Positions 1 through 12,238 of a stretch of 64,000 bases of DNA are shown piece by piece; the stretch's first letter is position 1, and every line of letters begins with the position of its first letter. Origin of the DNA: Fallopia convolvulus (Eukaryota; Streptophyta; Magnoliopsida; Caryophyllales; Polygonaceae); the NCBI GenBank assembly GCA_964016875.1, contig OZ024719.1, positions 68,147,224 to 68,211,223 of the forward strand, written 5' to 3'. Under the pieces are notes generated by a model. The model searched no databases, had not been told where the DNA came from, and was given only the letters and a program-made list of their open reading frames with translations. The position numbers and the translations under genes are program-made.

Positions 1-29
1 AATTTTTTTTCAAAATTTCTTAATTTACT

Positions 30-2525
30 TGTAACACCCCGACTTCCGTCGAGGCGCTACTAGGGAATAGATCTTACAAGGTACTATTATTTAGGTTGAC
101 AACTACACTGTAGAACCTTACAACTCGGGCACGACGAGAAAGCATAATAAAACATCCAACCTTTATTTAATAAAACTTAGAAAAACGTATCATGCATGAA
201 TCCCCGAAAATTATAAATAATCAAATACGTCACAACGCCTACTGAACTGAACCATCCGAACCAAAAATAATAATAAACGAAACACAATACCAACTCTATC
301 TAACAAATATTAAAATCAACATCCCTACTATTATAAATAACTAGCGAAAACCAATCCCACTATGACACGCGCTCTTTACCGCTCCGGCCCGCCATCTTGC
401 CTCGGTTCCTGCACGGCTCCCTGATTCATACCTGGAACTGAAAAATGTTCCCCGAAGGGTCAGCGTCTAATCTACCAAGCTAGAAAGAATATGGAAACTG
501 TAGAACGGTTTAAATCAGTTATCTATAGTCAGCATACAAATCCACAACCGCAATCATAACTCTAAAGGTCAATACCTAAATTAGTTATATCAGTCACACA
601 AGTCACATACGCATTCACAATCACAATCACACATCAATGAAATTCTTCCTTTGTCCACAATCCGTCTTCCAAGGCGCTCATCACCGCGCCGAGTGCAGAG
701 GCAGACCCTCCCACTCCACTTCCCAATCTCCCTTCTAACTCCGGGCTAAGCCTCAACTGGAGCGCTTGCCAAAAACACACAGATAATAATTTTCATTTGA
801 AGGGGTACGATTTTCCCAGTCACACGGGTCAAAGTAGCCAACTCTTCCTCAACACCAGCTACGATGGGCCGTGTCGGAAACGGTACCAACACAGAGAAAA
901 CGTTCCAAAATATTTCCCGATAAAACACATTTAAAATCATTTACGCACACAACACTCAAGGAGTTCAAATCAATTTAAAAGGTATTTCGGGACTAGTTCC
1001 CAAAACACGCCCTACAATATGGATACTCAATCTAACAAGGGAGAAAAGAACCGAGCAAGTCGAAAAACGACTTACCTCGAACGAAGGATTCTTGGGAAGA
1101 CGGAACTACGATCTCAAACGGAACGATTCCCTAAAGAATTATAAAGGGAAAGATTAATTAATTAAAAATACGATCCGAACTAACTAACCCAGCCCACTAG
1201 AAATTACCCAATACTATTTATACTTCTACTTGATAATTTTACAAGGTCCAATTAACTTAGCCTACTAATTAGACAACTTAGTAAAATAACACCCACTGCA
1301 TACTTACTTCCCTTCTTCTTATAACCAAAAGATCATCCCAATTAATAAAAAGCCCAAACCAATTCAAATACGAGCACAACCCCAAACCATATTTTATAGT
1401 CCCATTAGTTAAATTGATCAGCCCACCCAAAAATGATCTTCTCTGAAGATCCGTCATTCAACCCAAACAAATATCCCTTTGACTTTTCAACGGTGGACCC
1501 CCCCCCTCTCTTCACTTCATCTTCTCCGAAGGGGTCCTCGTCTTCGCCGGTCTTCCGTCCCCAGCTTTCGCTCGACCCCGCAGCAACTCTAGTCCAACGC
1601 CGGGTAACGGAGGCGAGCCAATTCCGGCACTTTCCGCCGCCTCTGTTCGCGCTTCCCCCCTGCTTCCTCGACTGGACACCACCAGTCCGAGCCCTCCTTC
1701 GCCTCGGTCGAACGCCGCGCCGGTCGATTCCTCCTACTTCCACGGTCGAAATTCCATCGGCGGCCCTTATCGCACAATCCCCTCTCGTCCCCAGTTTTGG
1801 TTATTGACCCACCCCGCTCCCAACCTAACTAATTCCCGAGCCGAGCACAACATCAATGAAAACAGAGAAGAGAACTCACCGGTGATTGTCTCAACGCTGG
1901 CGGCGATGGTGGACTTCGACAGCTCTCTCGGTTCTCCAATGGCGTCGTCCTACCTACACACGAGTCGGGGTATTGATCGAAGGGTAAAAACAGGGGAAAC
2001 GAGGTTCAAGCTTACCAAAAAAAATTGGATGGGTCTTGCTTCGGGGCGCGAAAGCGTCGTTGATCACACCGATTGAAGATGACGAGATTGCTCCTGCCCA
2101 ATTGTTTGAGCGGAATAACGAGTGGCAAAGTGTGGTAGAGGAATTGGTTTGACGGTAAGCACAGGAACGACGAATCGTAAAGAGAGAAAATTCGATTCGT
2201 CTTGGAGTGATATCCGAAGGGTGAAAAATCAAAGCGTTCTAATATCGTTAGTTACGGAATTGGATTTATGAAAGATAGAAGGATATAGATAAGATATAGG
2301 ATTTGTTAATTTGATAAGATAAATACCAATTAAGATTGGATTTGGCTAACAAATTGGATTGTGGATCAGGAGTAATATATAAATATATAATTGGGTAGAG
2401 AAACGGTTACGGATTACTAATTAGTTTATTTTACGGTTTTACTTACGGATCGAGAACTCAAATACTTGTAAGCGAAGGGACCCGTTTTCCGACTTATGCG
2501 ACCTAAAATGAATACGGATATTACA
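30..2525 (-). mobile_element. LTR of a Tekay/Del-like Ty3-gypsy retrotransposon
   Basis: On the plus strand the block opens with TGTAACACCCCG and closes with GATATTACA, the same termini as the two LTRs at 27510 and 34790. It shares internal words with them (ACAACTCGGGCACGACGAGAA, AACGGTACCAACACAGAGAAA, GGGACTAGTTCC). It is followed by the purine-tract complement TACTACTCCCCTTAAG, so it is the 3' LTR of a minus-strand element. At about 2.5 kb it is longer than the 1.9-kb copies, and the extra length includes a GC-rich stretch around 1490-1800. Open frames inside it look like shadows, not genes. No partner LTR is in the window. Confidence 0.85.
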
Positions 2526-2930
2526 TACTACTCCCCTTAAGAAAGTTTCGTCCCGAAACTTTATAGAAAGGAACTATATATACCGAGGTTATAAGATATT
2601 CGAGGTTCTCAAATTACTAAATTCAATAATGTACATTTTGTGTAAATTTTTTATTTATCTTCTTTCATAAAGTAAGAATATAAAATTTATATCAATTTCT
2701 TATTTTTATCGAATAGATGTATTTAATTACGAAATTAAATTTAAAGCCTTTTAGCAAAAATGTTAAAAAATTAGATTTATCCTTATGTTTTAATATTTCT
2801 TAAATTTATTTTTTTATTGAAAAAAAAGAAACTTGAGTAATTCTTATTGATTATGACGTATTTAAATTTTTTTAATATACTATCTAATAATTTATTTTCA
2901 TTTTTAATTAAAATAAATAAAGTTCATTAA
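2526..2930. other. Retroelement remnant and AT-rich DNA
   Basis: The first 60 or so bases match the sequence just inside the LTR at 29423 (polypurine tract complement, then AAGTTTCGTCCCGAAAC). After that only AT-rich sequence is visible and the rest of the retroelement is missing. No gene seen. Confidence 0.6.
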
Positions 2931-3858
2931 TCTATAACAGTATATTAAAGCTGAAAATTTTCAAGCCACATGAATAATTCTACTCCCACCTCATATTTAA
3001 AAAAATATTATTTATTCATATTATTCCAATTTTTCCTATCAAATTCTTCTTAACTATTTAAATCTATCATTCACACCAAATTATCACAACATATTTAAAA
3101 TAAAAAAATAATATATAGTTTTAAGAATTCTTTATACAAATGTTTAAAATATAAAGTTAAATATTTAAAATATTAAAAAAAAGAATAAGTATCTTTTATC
3201 TTTTAGCATGATACTTTTTTACCAATTTATTTATAGATAGATGTTGATTTTATTTTACAATAAAAAATTAATGACAATTTCATTATAGATATATGTTGAT
3301 TTTTACATTAAAAATACGACCAATATAATATTTAATAATATTTAGTGTTGTAGAAATATTAAAATATTTAATATACTACAAAATTTACATACATGAAAAT
3401 TGAAAAGTAATAAAAAAATATAGATAATATATTATTTAAATATATCTAATTAGTTTATTTAGCCACTAGAATAATTTTGGCACCACCATAACTTAAATTA
3501 ATTATATTCTACCTATTTTTCATAAATAACTTATATTTTTTCTGTCATATTAAATTATATCTAATTTATTAAAATAATTTTCAAATTTTATCTATTCCAT
3601 ATTTTAAAAGTATATATGTTTTTTGTTTTATTTTATTCATATTTTATCTCATATTTTTAAATTAAACCTATTTTTTAAATATTGTTAAGGAAAAAAAGAA
3701 TTGTAAATTATTTTATCTAATAATCTATCTTTATTCTCAACTTTAAACTTTGTAATTTAAAATTTATATTATATTTTTCTTTATGAATATTATATTTATA
3801 ATATGTTTAAAAATGTTGTGTCATAGTCGTGCATGGCACGACGGACGGGTACAACTAG
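2931..3858 (+). mobile_element. Non-autonomous Helitron
   Basis: It starts with TCTATAACAGTATATTAAAG after an A. It ends with the hairpin GTCGTGCATGGCACGAC, then a short spacer and CTAG followed by T. This is the Helitron rule (5' TC, 3' hairpin plus CTRR, insertion between A and T). No RepHel coding sequence is present. The 3' hairpin nearly matches the Helitron ending at 24346. The 5' end is less certain than the 3' end. Confidence 0.6.
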
Positions 3859-4931
3859 TATCTTCTAAACCTGAAGCACTTTTGGGCAGATTCGTCATTA
3901 TGAATTTATATACCAGTCATTAATAATGATTTTTTTAATAAATTATATATTATGCAATTCTATTACCTTATGGAATTTCCAATTTTATCCACACACCTTA
4001 CTTAATAATTTTTTTATCAATTTTATATAAGATTGGATAAATTTTTAACTCTATCCGTTATTTTTTATCTTTGTTCATGTTCATTATATTATAATATTGA
4101 ATTATCTTTTCATAATGATTTCTTTATTAATATTTTTAATTATGTATTTATAATCAATTTGATATCCTCTATCTTCGTTATATTGCATTATTTTTTTTAT
4201 TTTTCACATTCTATCTATATCAAATTAATTTTATAATATTAATTATATGCTACAAGATCTTTCACATCACAAATTATTACTACTATGTTATCTTACGTGT
4301 AATTCATATACATACTATGTAATGTATTCACGTGATTGTTCTTATAATGATTTTAATAATATTTTCTTCAAATCGTATGATATTATAATGAACTTATACA
4401 ACATAAAAAAACTTATTCTTGAAATCTTTGAAATATGAGATTTTTCATTAATGGTCGTTATAATTCACTCATCTTATGTTTAATAATAATTTTTTTTTAT
4501 CAATTTGGCATAAATTGGATAAATTTTATCTCTATCTATTATATATAGCATAATTATAAATTTGGTATGACATTGAATAAACGTTTATCTAATTTTTAAT
4601 TTTATCTCGATTCGAATTCATGTAAGTAGATTTTCAACTATATGCAGTTGATTGAGTCAATTCATTGAGGTTTTTTGTGCGGATTTGCGTCAACCCAATG
4701 AGTTAAGAACGTCAACTTTTGCATGATTATTACATAAATATTACAAATAACATTTTTAAGAATAAGATAATATTTTTATTCATTTTTATAAAAAAAAGAT
4801 ATTATTATAATTAACTGAAATATTTATAATATTGTTTTATTATATAAATTATAATACATATATCACATTTAAATAATATATTACAATTTTTATTTAAAAA
4901 GTCCCCGGGCAAGGCCCGGGTCATCAACTAG
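3859..4931 (+). mobile_element. AT-rich segment ending in a Helitron 3' terminus
   Basis: The right end is a strong Helitron-type terminus: CCCGGGC-AAG-GCCCGGG hairpin at about 4902-4918, then TCATCAACTAG and T. The 5' end was not located with confidence. The small open frames at 4033-4438 are low-complexity AT-rich sequence with no recognisable protein. Confidence 0.45.
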
Positions 4932-5181
4932 TACATTATAAAGGAGAACCCAAGTCTGTTGTAAAATTTGCGCCACGTGGCATTTTTGAATAAATTAATG
5001 TGACATTATATTTTAATAAATTTTGTAACAACTTATATTGTTCTTGCTATATTTACTAAATAGATAACATGTTTATATAATTTTTTATATTGTAATCTTT
5101 GTATCAATGATACAAGATTTAGAGTCTTAATATTTTTTTTATCTTTTAATAAGATTTGGGCTCCAAGTATATAGATATATA
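4932..5181 (+). mobile_element. Fragment of a Helitron 5' region
   Basis: Bases 4936-5060 closely match 6885-7010, the 5' part of the Helitron at 6871-7340 (shared words AACCCAAGTCTGTT/AATCCAAGTCTGTT, TTGCGCCACGTGG, TTTTGTAACAACTTATA). It is directly abutted by another Helitron on each side and has no hairpin end of its own. Confidence 0.4.
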
Positions 5182-6416
5182 CTAGTATAAGGGCCCGTAC
5201 CATGTACGGATTTTATTAAATTTAAATCAAATAAATAAATAGTTAAATAAAATAAATTTTTTGTATTATGATTTTTTTCTTAGAAAAATATGGAGTCAAA
5301 ACTAATATTTATTAAGATTTATGGTTTAATTGAAAAAGTTTATGTTTATCAAAAAAAAATTGAAAAAGTTTATAACTTTTCAATTAAAAATTGGTTTTGT
5401 AGAGTCACACATAGTTGAAAAGAATATTGCACATTTATTTTTACTCTAATATTTATCTTTATCTAAAATATTTACGTACTTAGATCTTATCTAAGATTTA
5501 TAATTTTCCTAAAATATTTTTTAGGAAATTTTATTTTTATCAAAGTAATGTAATTTAAATTTAATCTTTTTTATCAAAATTAATTATAGATAATTAATCG
5601 TAAATATCTTATGAGAAAATAAAAAAGTTAATTATTTTTATCAAAAGTTAATTAATAATTTAATTGTTAATCTTGTAAGATATAATGTATATTTCTATTT
5701 TTTTATCAAAATTCTATTTTAATAAAATATTTTCCATAAATAGATTAAAAGAAAACATAATGAAAATGTTTATTAATTCTAAGAGTAATTTAGAATCATA
5801 TCATTTTTTATAAAAAAATTGATTCTTTAAAATATATTTTACCAAAATTTGATATAAGCAAGGTTTTTATCAATTTTTTAATCATAATTCGTTTTTAAAA
5901 TAGATTTTTAAAAAATAGTACTTGTAAATCTTTTAAAAGATAGTGTATAATTCTATCTTCTTAAATTAAAATTCAATCTTTAAATATTTTTTACATAAAT
6001 GGATCAATGTCAATCATTTAAAAGATAGTGTAAAATTCTATCTTTTTCAAATCAAAATTCAATTTTTAAAAGAAACTTTATATAAATAGATCATTGTAAA
6101 TTCAAATAAATAAATATAAGCATAATAAATTTATATCTTAGTTAAAAAACGATTCTATCTAAAAATAAAATAATATTCTAGAATTTGTATGATAATATAA
6201 AAAAATATTCTAATGATCTTCCTATCTATTATATCCAAATATAAAAGATTATTTAATAATAGAATTTTCTATCTTATATTATAAAAATATGGATAATAAT
6301 TTATCATATCTAAAAATAAAAGAATAGTTTTAAAAAAGGAATGATGTGGTCCAATCTAAAAGCGACATGTGTCGTTTAATAATTTTTTTAACCTCCGCTT
6401 TAAGTTATAGTTATGA
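5182..6416 (-). mobile_element. Non-autonomous Helitron, minus orientation
   Basis: Read on the minus strand it begins TCATAACTATAAC after A, near 6416. It ends at 5182 with hairpin CCGTACATGGTACGG, then GCCCTTATACTAG and T. It carries the ACATGT/GCGAC motif near the 5' end that the Helitron at 23701 also has. The interior is AT-rich and non-coding. Confidence 0.5.
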
Positions 6417-6870
6417 TGTATAAAATTTATTTTTATTTTGAAAAAATATATAATTTTATGTGTAATTTATTCTATATATATCATAAAAACTCTTCATCGT
6501 TATTATTCTTGTTGTTCAAAAGAATGTGTTTTTGCTTTCAAGTGAGATTTGTCAAGCATTGTCGTTTATTCATACTATGTGATGTAGAAACTATTTTAAT
6601 TATAAGTTGAATTTACTCTCGCATTTAAGTTTATTACTATTCAATTAGACCAAAACTCCAACACATAGAATTACAGATATAGTGTGATCGTTTCTACCAA
6701 AAAAAAGATCTAGTGTGATCGTATATCCGGGAGTTAGTTGAATTATTTAATAAATTAATCAACGGAACAAATTTTTTGTTCGGTGTTTATTAGAATATCT
6801 AAGTGTTAGTTACACCGAGAATTCAATTAGGAATTGATTTTTGGTGTTTAGGAGTAAGCCACCTAGAATA
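6417..6870. other. AT-rich intergenic DNA
   Basis: No gene is recognised. The open frame at 6413-6610 is AT-rich with no family resemblance. The right part carries the left arm of an inverted repeat described separately. Confidence 0.4.
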
Positions 6871-7364
6871 TCTACCCTAATAAATTATAAAGCAGAATCC
6901 AAGTCTGTTATTAAATTTGCGCCACGTGGTATTTTTAAATAAATTAATGTGAAATTATATTTTAATAAATTTTGTAACAACTTATAGTATTCTTGCTATA
7001 TATACTAAATAGATAATATGTTTATATAATTTTTTATGTATGTAATTTTCTATCTATGAATTGTGTATTACTTTACTACCATAGATAACATATTTATATA
7101 ATTTTTATATACATAAATTCCTATAAGATGATATTTTTCATATTAGATCTTCACAAATAATGAAAAAATATTTAAAAAATATATTAAATTAAAATATGGA
7201 GTACAATCTAAAAATAATAATTTGTCTATTGCATAATTTAGTATGATATTATATAAATATATTTAGTATATATTTTAAATTAATAACGTAGAATTGTTTT
7301 TAGTAAAATTATCCCGTGAATATCACGGGACTTTAACTAGTTCTAATAAACACCGAACAAAAAA
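6772..7364. repeat. 24-bp perfect inverted repeat flanking a Helitron
   Basis: Bases 6772-6795 are the exact reverse complement of 7341-7364 (core GTTCGGTGTTTATTAGAA). The right arm starts at the base after the Helitron CTAG end. With the Helitron removed, the arms lie about 75 bp apart, like the ends of a small foldback or MITE-type element. Confidence 0.65.
6871..7340 (+). mobile_element. Short non-autonomous Helitron (470 bp)
   Basis: It starts TCTACCCTAATAAATTATAA after an A. It ends with hairpin CCCGTGA-ATA-TCACGGG, then ACTTTAACTAG and T. Both ends are supported by the interrupted inverted repeat around it. Non-coding. Confidence 0.7.
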
Positions 7365-8134
7365 AACAAATCTGAAAATCCTGTAGGTATTTATTTTCGG
7401 TGCCTTTTTATTTTAATTACATGTAACTATTCAATTCTGTGGGTATTTATTTTAATTGTTTGTGTATTTATTATTATTTGTTGTAGACTTGTTTGTGTAT
7501 TTAATTGTTTGTGTATTTATTTTAATTACATGTAAAATCCTGTAGGTATTATTTGTTGTATGATTATAATAATTGATGTAAATTTCGTGTAAATTGCACA
7601 CTTAATTATATGTCGCATCCATCTTTTGTTATGCCCATTGGAATTATTCCACATTGGAATTAATTTAAACATGAGTTGTTCGTCATGCCCATTCAACTTC
7701 TTGTGAGGATACAAAAGTTTATATATTTAATTATAATATTTTAGAATATAGCTCATTTATTGGTCTTTGAGGGAGAGTTTTATAAGTTGTAAAGATATAA
7801 AACGATCCCACATTGAAGCACATCATCCTATTTTTTAAATCAATGTTATTGGTTAAAATTAATTGGATTACTTTTAATTAATTAGTTGTATTTATATATA
7901 AAATATAATTAATATATTAGTTTATTTTTAGATAGAATAGTTTTTTTAGAAAAGATATGTATATTTTTTTTTAAAATATCATTGACTATGTCAATTTTTA
8001 ATAATTATTTTTAAAATAATATCTTTTATATAATATATATATTTTTTTAAATCCTTAACTATATTAATTTAAACAAAATTTAACAAATCAAAATACATAA
8101 AACAATAATTTTACCACGGGAATTGAGACTAGTT
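7365..8134. other. AT-rich intergenic DNA
   Basis: No gene recognised. Near 8129-8133 there is a weak Helitron-like end (CACGGG, then GAGACTAG and T) without a clear hairpin. Words such as TTTGTGTATTTATT recur at 7440-7530 as simple duplication. Confidence 0.35.
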
Positions 8135-10133
8135 CACTACTATAATGAATGCTTTTTAATTTTTATAGAAAATTTCAACCGCTATAATATGGTCCCAATC
8201 AAAACCGCTACAAATAGGTGGTTGTTTTAATTTTAACCATTACATCTGCTTAGATTTAGGGGCCGTATGGTTAGGGAAGAGAGAATGTAAACGGAAATAT
8301 TGAGTTTGTGGGAAGGGAAAGGTAAAGGACTCCCTTATCATCTTAAATTGTTTGGTTTAAATGAAAAAAAGAAACGTATTGAAAAATCTCCAATTTCGAT
8401 CTAGGCTTTTTTTTTTCCAATTTCACATCTACTTTTTACAATTTGCTCCAAAACTTGCTCAAATTTAAGCTTTTCACTGGTGGACCGGTTGCAATCATCT
8501 TCCTCCTCCATCACTTTCTACTATACTCTAGTTTGTGTCCAATTGGAGAGAAGAGGGAGAGATCTCAATTTTCAATCAATCGCGAGCAACAACAAGAGCA
8601 CGCTCGAGGGAGATATTTGGGAGCTTCTGTCCTTTGATGAAACTCTTCTTTCATGGCAATTCGTGTCATCCATTGTTAGAGCTCTTTCCATGGTGAGCTG
8701 CGATGTCCAATGGTAGAGCTCCTTCCCCGGCGATCGGGCGTTCAACGGTAGAGATATATTCATGGATGTCATTGTAGAGAGGAGATCTAGGGCATGGAAA
8801 CATGAAGAGGTGACAATGGGAAATGGGAAAAAAAAGACACAAGTGACTGGCAAAGGTGAGTGATGATAATAACGCTAGGGATACAGGGAGGGATCGAGAG
8901 ATGAGAGATGGGGGAGGAGACAGTTTTGTTGTGGGAGAGAAAAGGAGTGTACTTGTTCGAAATTGTCAGTAAGGGCCCGTTTGGTTGTTATATTTTGGGC
9001 CTGAAGAAACGGAATGGGCCATTTTATTCCGTTTAAGGCTATTTGGGGGTAGGAATTATAATTTTTTCATTGAGTTGCATAACAGAAACAAAAGTAAATT
9101 TCATTCCCCTAAAAAAACCTAAAGAAACAATCGTTTGCCTCTCTCCCACCTTTTTCCCTCTTGCTCGCCTCTCTTTCTCGCAGTTGCAGACCCATGGTGA
9201 CACCCATGGTGAACTTCATTTTCCACTCTATCACCCCGTCCCGTCCAGTCCCGTCTGACTCTCTCCGTCTCTTTATGGCATTTCCTACTATCTTCATCTT
9301 CCAATCGCCATGGAAGGAGCTTCGTATTCTAACTATGCAAAACACCATGGGAGGAGCTTTATAGCCGGACGTACAATTCAGACCGCCATGGATGGTTCAC
9401 ATCTCTTAATTGCGTACTCCCATTCTCGCTCGCCATCCATCGACGGGCTCGAGATCTTCCTCGCCTCTCAACTTGCACAATTGTCAAGCGACAAAGGAGA
9501 GGCAAATTACCAGATTTGCAAAAGCAACCGAGAAGGTGATGATAGGAATGAGGGTTACTGGAATTGGAGAAGCATAACCCGAAATTCCTGGATCTAGTTG
9601 AATTTTTTTTGAAATTTGATATGAAATCAAACAATTTGGGTGCAAAGACAGATTTTGGGTGTGAAAACAATTTTAGGGGGAGATATCCGTTTCATTTACA
9701 TCTACCAAACATTTTTGGGTGTGAATGGATTTTGTTTCCTTTCTTGTCATTTTTTCAATCCGTTTACGTTTCCGTTTTGCCTTTCACGACCAAACGGGCC
9801 CTAAACAAAATTGGGGTTGTTTCCAATTTCCACCGGAATGAAAAAATTAAAAAATTCACTACCAAATGCCCTTGAAGGGAATGAAAGTTTTGTTTCCGTT
9901 TCTGCACTGCTATTTTGGGCAAACAAACGAGCCCTTATAGTGGCGGTTTTTTAATTAAGTTGTTCCAACCAACATATGCAACCGATGCAATAATGTTGCA
10001 CATACGCTACTACAACACCTATGGAAGCGGTTTTTATATGTGCCTAGTGCATTGATTGCTAGGGTATTGTAGTAGGTTTGATGCGTTGTTGCAATAATTG
10101 TATCATCTATGGTAGAGAAATTTCTTGCTATTG
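8135..10133. mobile_element. Possible CACTA-like element remnant
   Basis: Starts with CACTACTATAATGAATGC and has short repeated subterminal words AACCGCTATAA and AAACCGCTACAAATAGG. Related words in inverse orientation (TATAGTGGCGGTTTTT, GAAGCGGTTTTTATA) appear at 9933-10040. No right terminus of the CACTA type and no transposase is visible, and other elements are nested inside. The call rests on the terminal word and the subterminal repeats only. Confidence 0.3.
8970..9937. mobile_element. Non-coding DNA transposon with long imperfect TIRs
   Basis: The left end TAAGGGCCCGTTTGGTTG and the reverse complement of the right end, TAAGGGCTCGTTTGTTTG, match at 16 of 18 bases. The similarity continues inward for about 100 bp (AGAAACGGAA, ATTTGG, TTTTTTCATT). 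A further related terminus, AAACGGGCCCTAA, lies at about 9793, and a similar start at about 8262, so this looks like overlapping or nested members of one family. No transposase was seen. The several open frames here are not gene-like. The superfamily is undetermined. Confidence 0.5.
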
Positions 10134-10807
10134 ATTTTTGTGTTGAAGCAGTTGATTGACTATGAGTCAAGAGGAGCATTCCGAGGATGCTAGGAATTGC
10201 CCAATAAGGACGGAACACTTCATTCAATGGCAGAGACCAAGTGAAGGTTGGATCAAGCTTAATACAGACAGTTCAGTCAGAGAGGGTGGATTGGCGACAT
10301 CTGCATGTGTAATAAGAGATAGCGACGGCCTTTGGCTTACAGGTTTTGTCCATAATATTGGTTATTGCACTGTGCCTATGGCCGATTTATGGGGTGTTTT
10401 GCAGGGGCTTCGTTTAGCTTGGAATAGGGGATACAGGAGGGTTTGTTTAGAAATAGATTCACAATTGGTGGTACTATTTCTAAATAAATCCATGGATCGT
10501 TATCACCCCTTTTTATCTTGATATCTCAATGCCAAAGCTTAATTATTATGAATTGACAGATTCAATTCCGACATATTTTTAGAGAGGCAAACTATGTTGC
10601 TGATTATTTAGCGTCTTTTGCTTTTTCTTTTGAACTCGGATTTTATGTTTTGCTTGACCCTCCTGAGGGTGTTTTACATTTCCTGTCTGCTGATTTAAGG
10701 GTTGGACTATCCCCCGCTTATTGACTACTTAGCCTACTTTTCATTATCAATAAAAACCTCCTTGAGGAGACGGAGAATACCGATTCTCCTTTGACCAAAA
10801 AAGAAAA
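10134..10807 (+). pseudogene. 5'-truncated LINE: RNase H-like domain and 3' end
   Basis: From about 10219 the frame reads WQRPSEGWIKLNTDSS ... GVLQGLRLAWNRGYRRVCLEIDS, typical of the RNase H-like domain at the C terminus of plant L1-type retrotransposon proteins. The frame breaks near 10520, and the domain resumes in another frame with REANYVADYLAS and ends at about 10724. A short 3' tail ends in an A-rich run at 10796-10807. The insertion is flanked by 17-bp direct repeats that differ by a swapped base pair (10117-10133 and 10808-10824, GAAATTTCTTGCTATTG and GAAATTCTTTGCTATTG). That is the signature of target-primed LINE insertion. Endonuclease and reverse transcriptase are absent. Confidence 0.8.
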
Positions 10808-10824
10808 GAAATTCTTTGCTATTG

Positions 10825-12238
10825 CAGGAATTTCATTATAGACCTTTCAATAATATTATTTGGTGGCTTATTTTTAAATAAAGCATGTTTAATTAGAATA
10901 TTGTATAACATGTACACATACATAAAAACACAACTCCCGATATATAAGAAATGGTATAGCACTGAATCATCATGAGTTACATATAATATTCAAATTGAAT
11001 TACTATAAGCACTCACAACTCCACAAGCCAAAAGCAAGCAGTTCAATGCAAATTTAAATTTGATTTCAAATGCCCTTAATTGGGAGAAAGAGAACATAAG
11101 TATCATAAATCAAAATTGCTAGATTTGAAATTAAGAAGCTAATGAGTTTGCTGATTTGAAATTGAGAAGCTAATGAATAACCTAGAAACGTAATTTTGTA
11201 GCAAAGTATCAATTAGAAATAAAGAATGCTTTGCTTGGATGAAATTAAGGATATAATTAATAAAAACTATGAATTGCCAAAACAATGCATAAGTTAAATT
11301 TCTGCGGATCTTGTACATGGAGAAGTAACTATCAAAAGAGAATATGATGTGATGGTGCGCGAGTAATTTGGGCGCTAAACGGAAAGGAAGAATGACCTAA
11401 GCAAGATAGTAAATCAAGAAAGGATGAAGCGTGCAAGTTCAAAACTCGTACAACAACATAGCGACCCCCATAAAATCACACCTCCTACAAAAATGTATGA
11501 AACCATTGTCCTTGCCCAACAACACTTTCAACTAGGCATGACACTTTTCACCAGTACATGAACAACATGCAAAATCAACTTAGAACATAAAGTTCCAAGA
11601 GCGACTCCAATGAAACTCAAGTTCAAATAGAGCACATATCCAACGTAGCGGCCAACTACCTAGCATAATCAGCATGTTGGGTAAATACCAGATGAAGTTG
11701 CAATCTGCAAAGGTTGCAAGAGTCGGAAAAAATCTCTAGCTTAAGATCATTTCTTATTAATAGAGCACATATCCAACGTAGCGGCCAACTACCTAGCATA
11801 ATCACCATGGATTTTCTATTTAAGAGAGGAAATTCTAAAAGATTCCAAGTTGCTATTTTAAAGAGAGAAAACATTTATCAGTGAGAACTGAGTTGATCTA
11901 TAATACGTAAAACAACATGTATATCTTGAACCAACATAGATAACCCTTTCAATTAAAGTTGTATAGTCTCATTCAAAGTGTACGCGAATCGTTATCACAC
12001 GCAGAATAAAGAGTGAAATCTTCTGTGTGCACGTGCTCTATTAATTCAATTCTTCGAATTTAGTGCTCATTTATTTCGAGTTTCTACATGATGGACCTTC
12101 AATTTTCTTCATTATTTTATATAGATAAAATATTCAACATGATCATTAGAAGATAAAATATGAAAGTTTTAAGGTTTATAAGATCATGAGAGAAATCTCA
12201 CACTTTCAAGTATTACATGCCATTCCGCGTCAATTTGC
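10825..12238. other. Intergenic DNA with a 46-bp direct repeat
   Basis: No gene recognised. A word of about 46 bp (core GCACATATCCAACGTAGCGG) occurs at about 11626-11671 and again at 11759-11804, 133 bp apart. The sequence is otherwise unique-looking and moderately AT-rich. Confidence 0.4.

Noticed and set aside
1433..1807. Overlapping open frames of 112-124 codons on both strands
   Set aside because: They lie inside an LTR in C-rich sequence with proline/serine composition and no family resemblance. Both strands are open, as expected from composition.
3833..4931. GC-rich palindromes as bacterial-type terminators or RNA genes
   Set aside because: Each is followed by CTAG and T and sits at the edge of AT-rich repeats, which fits Helitron 3' ends; no tRNA or rRNA structure was seen in the window.
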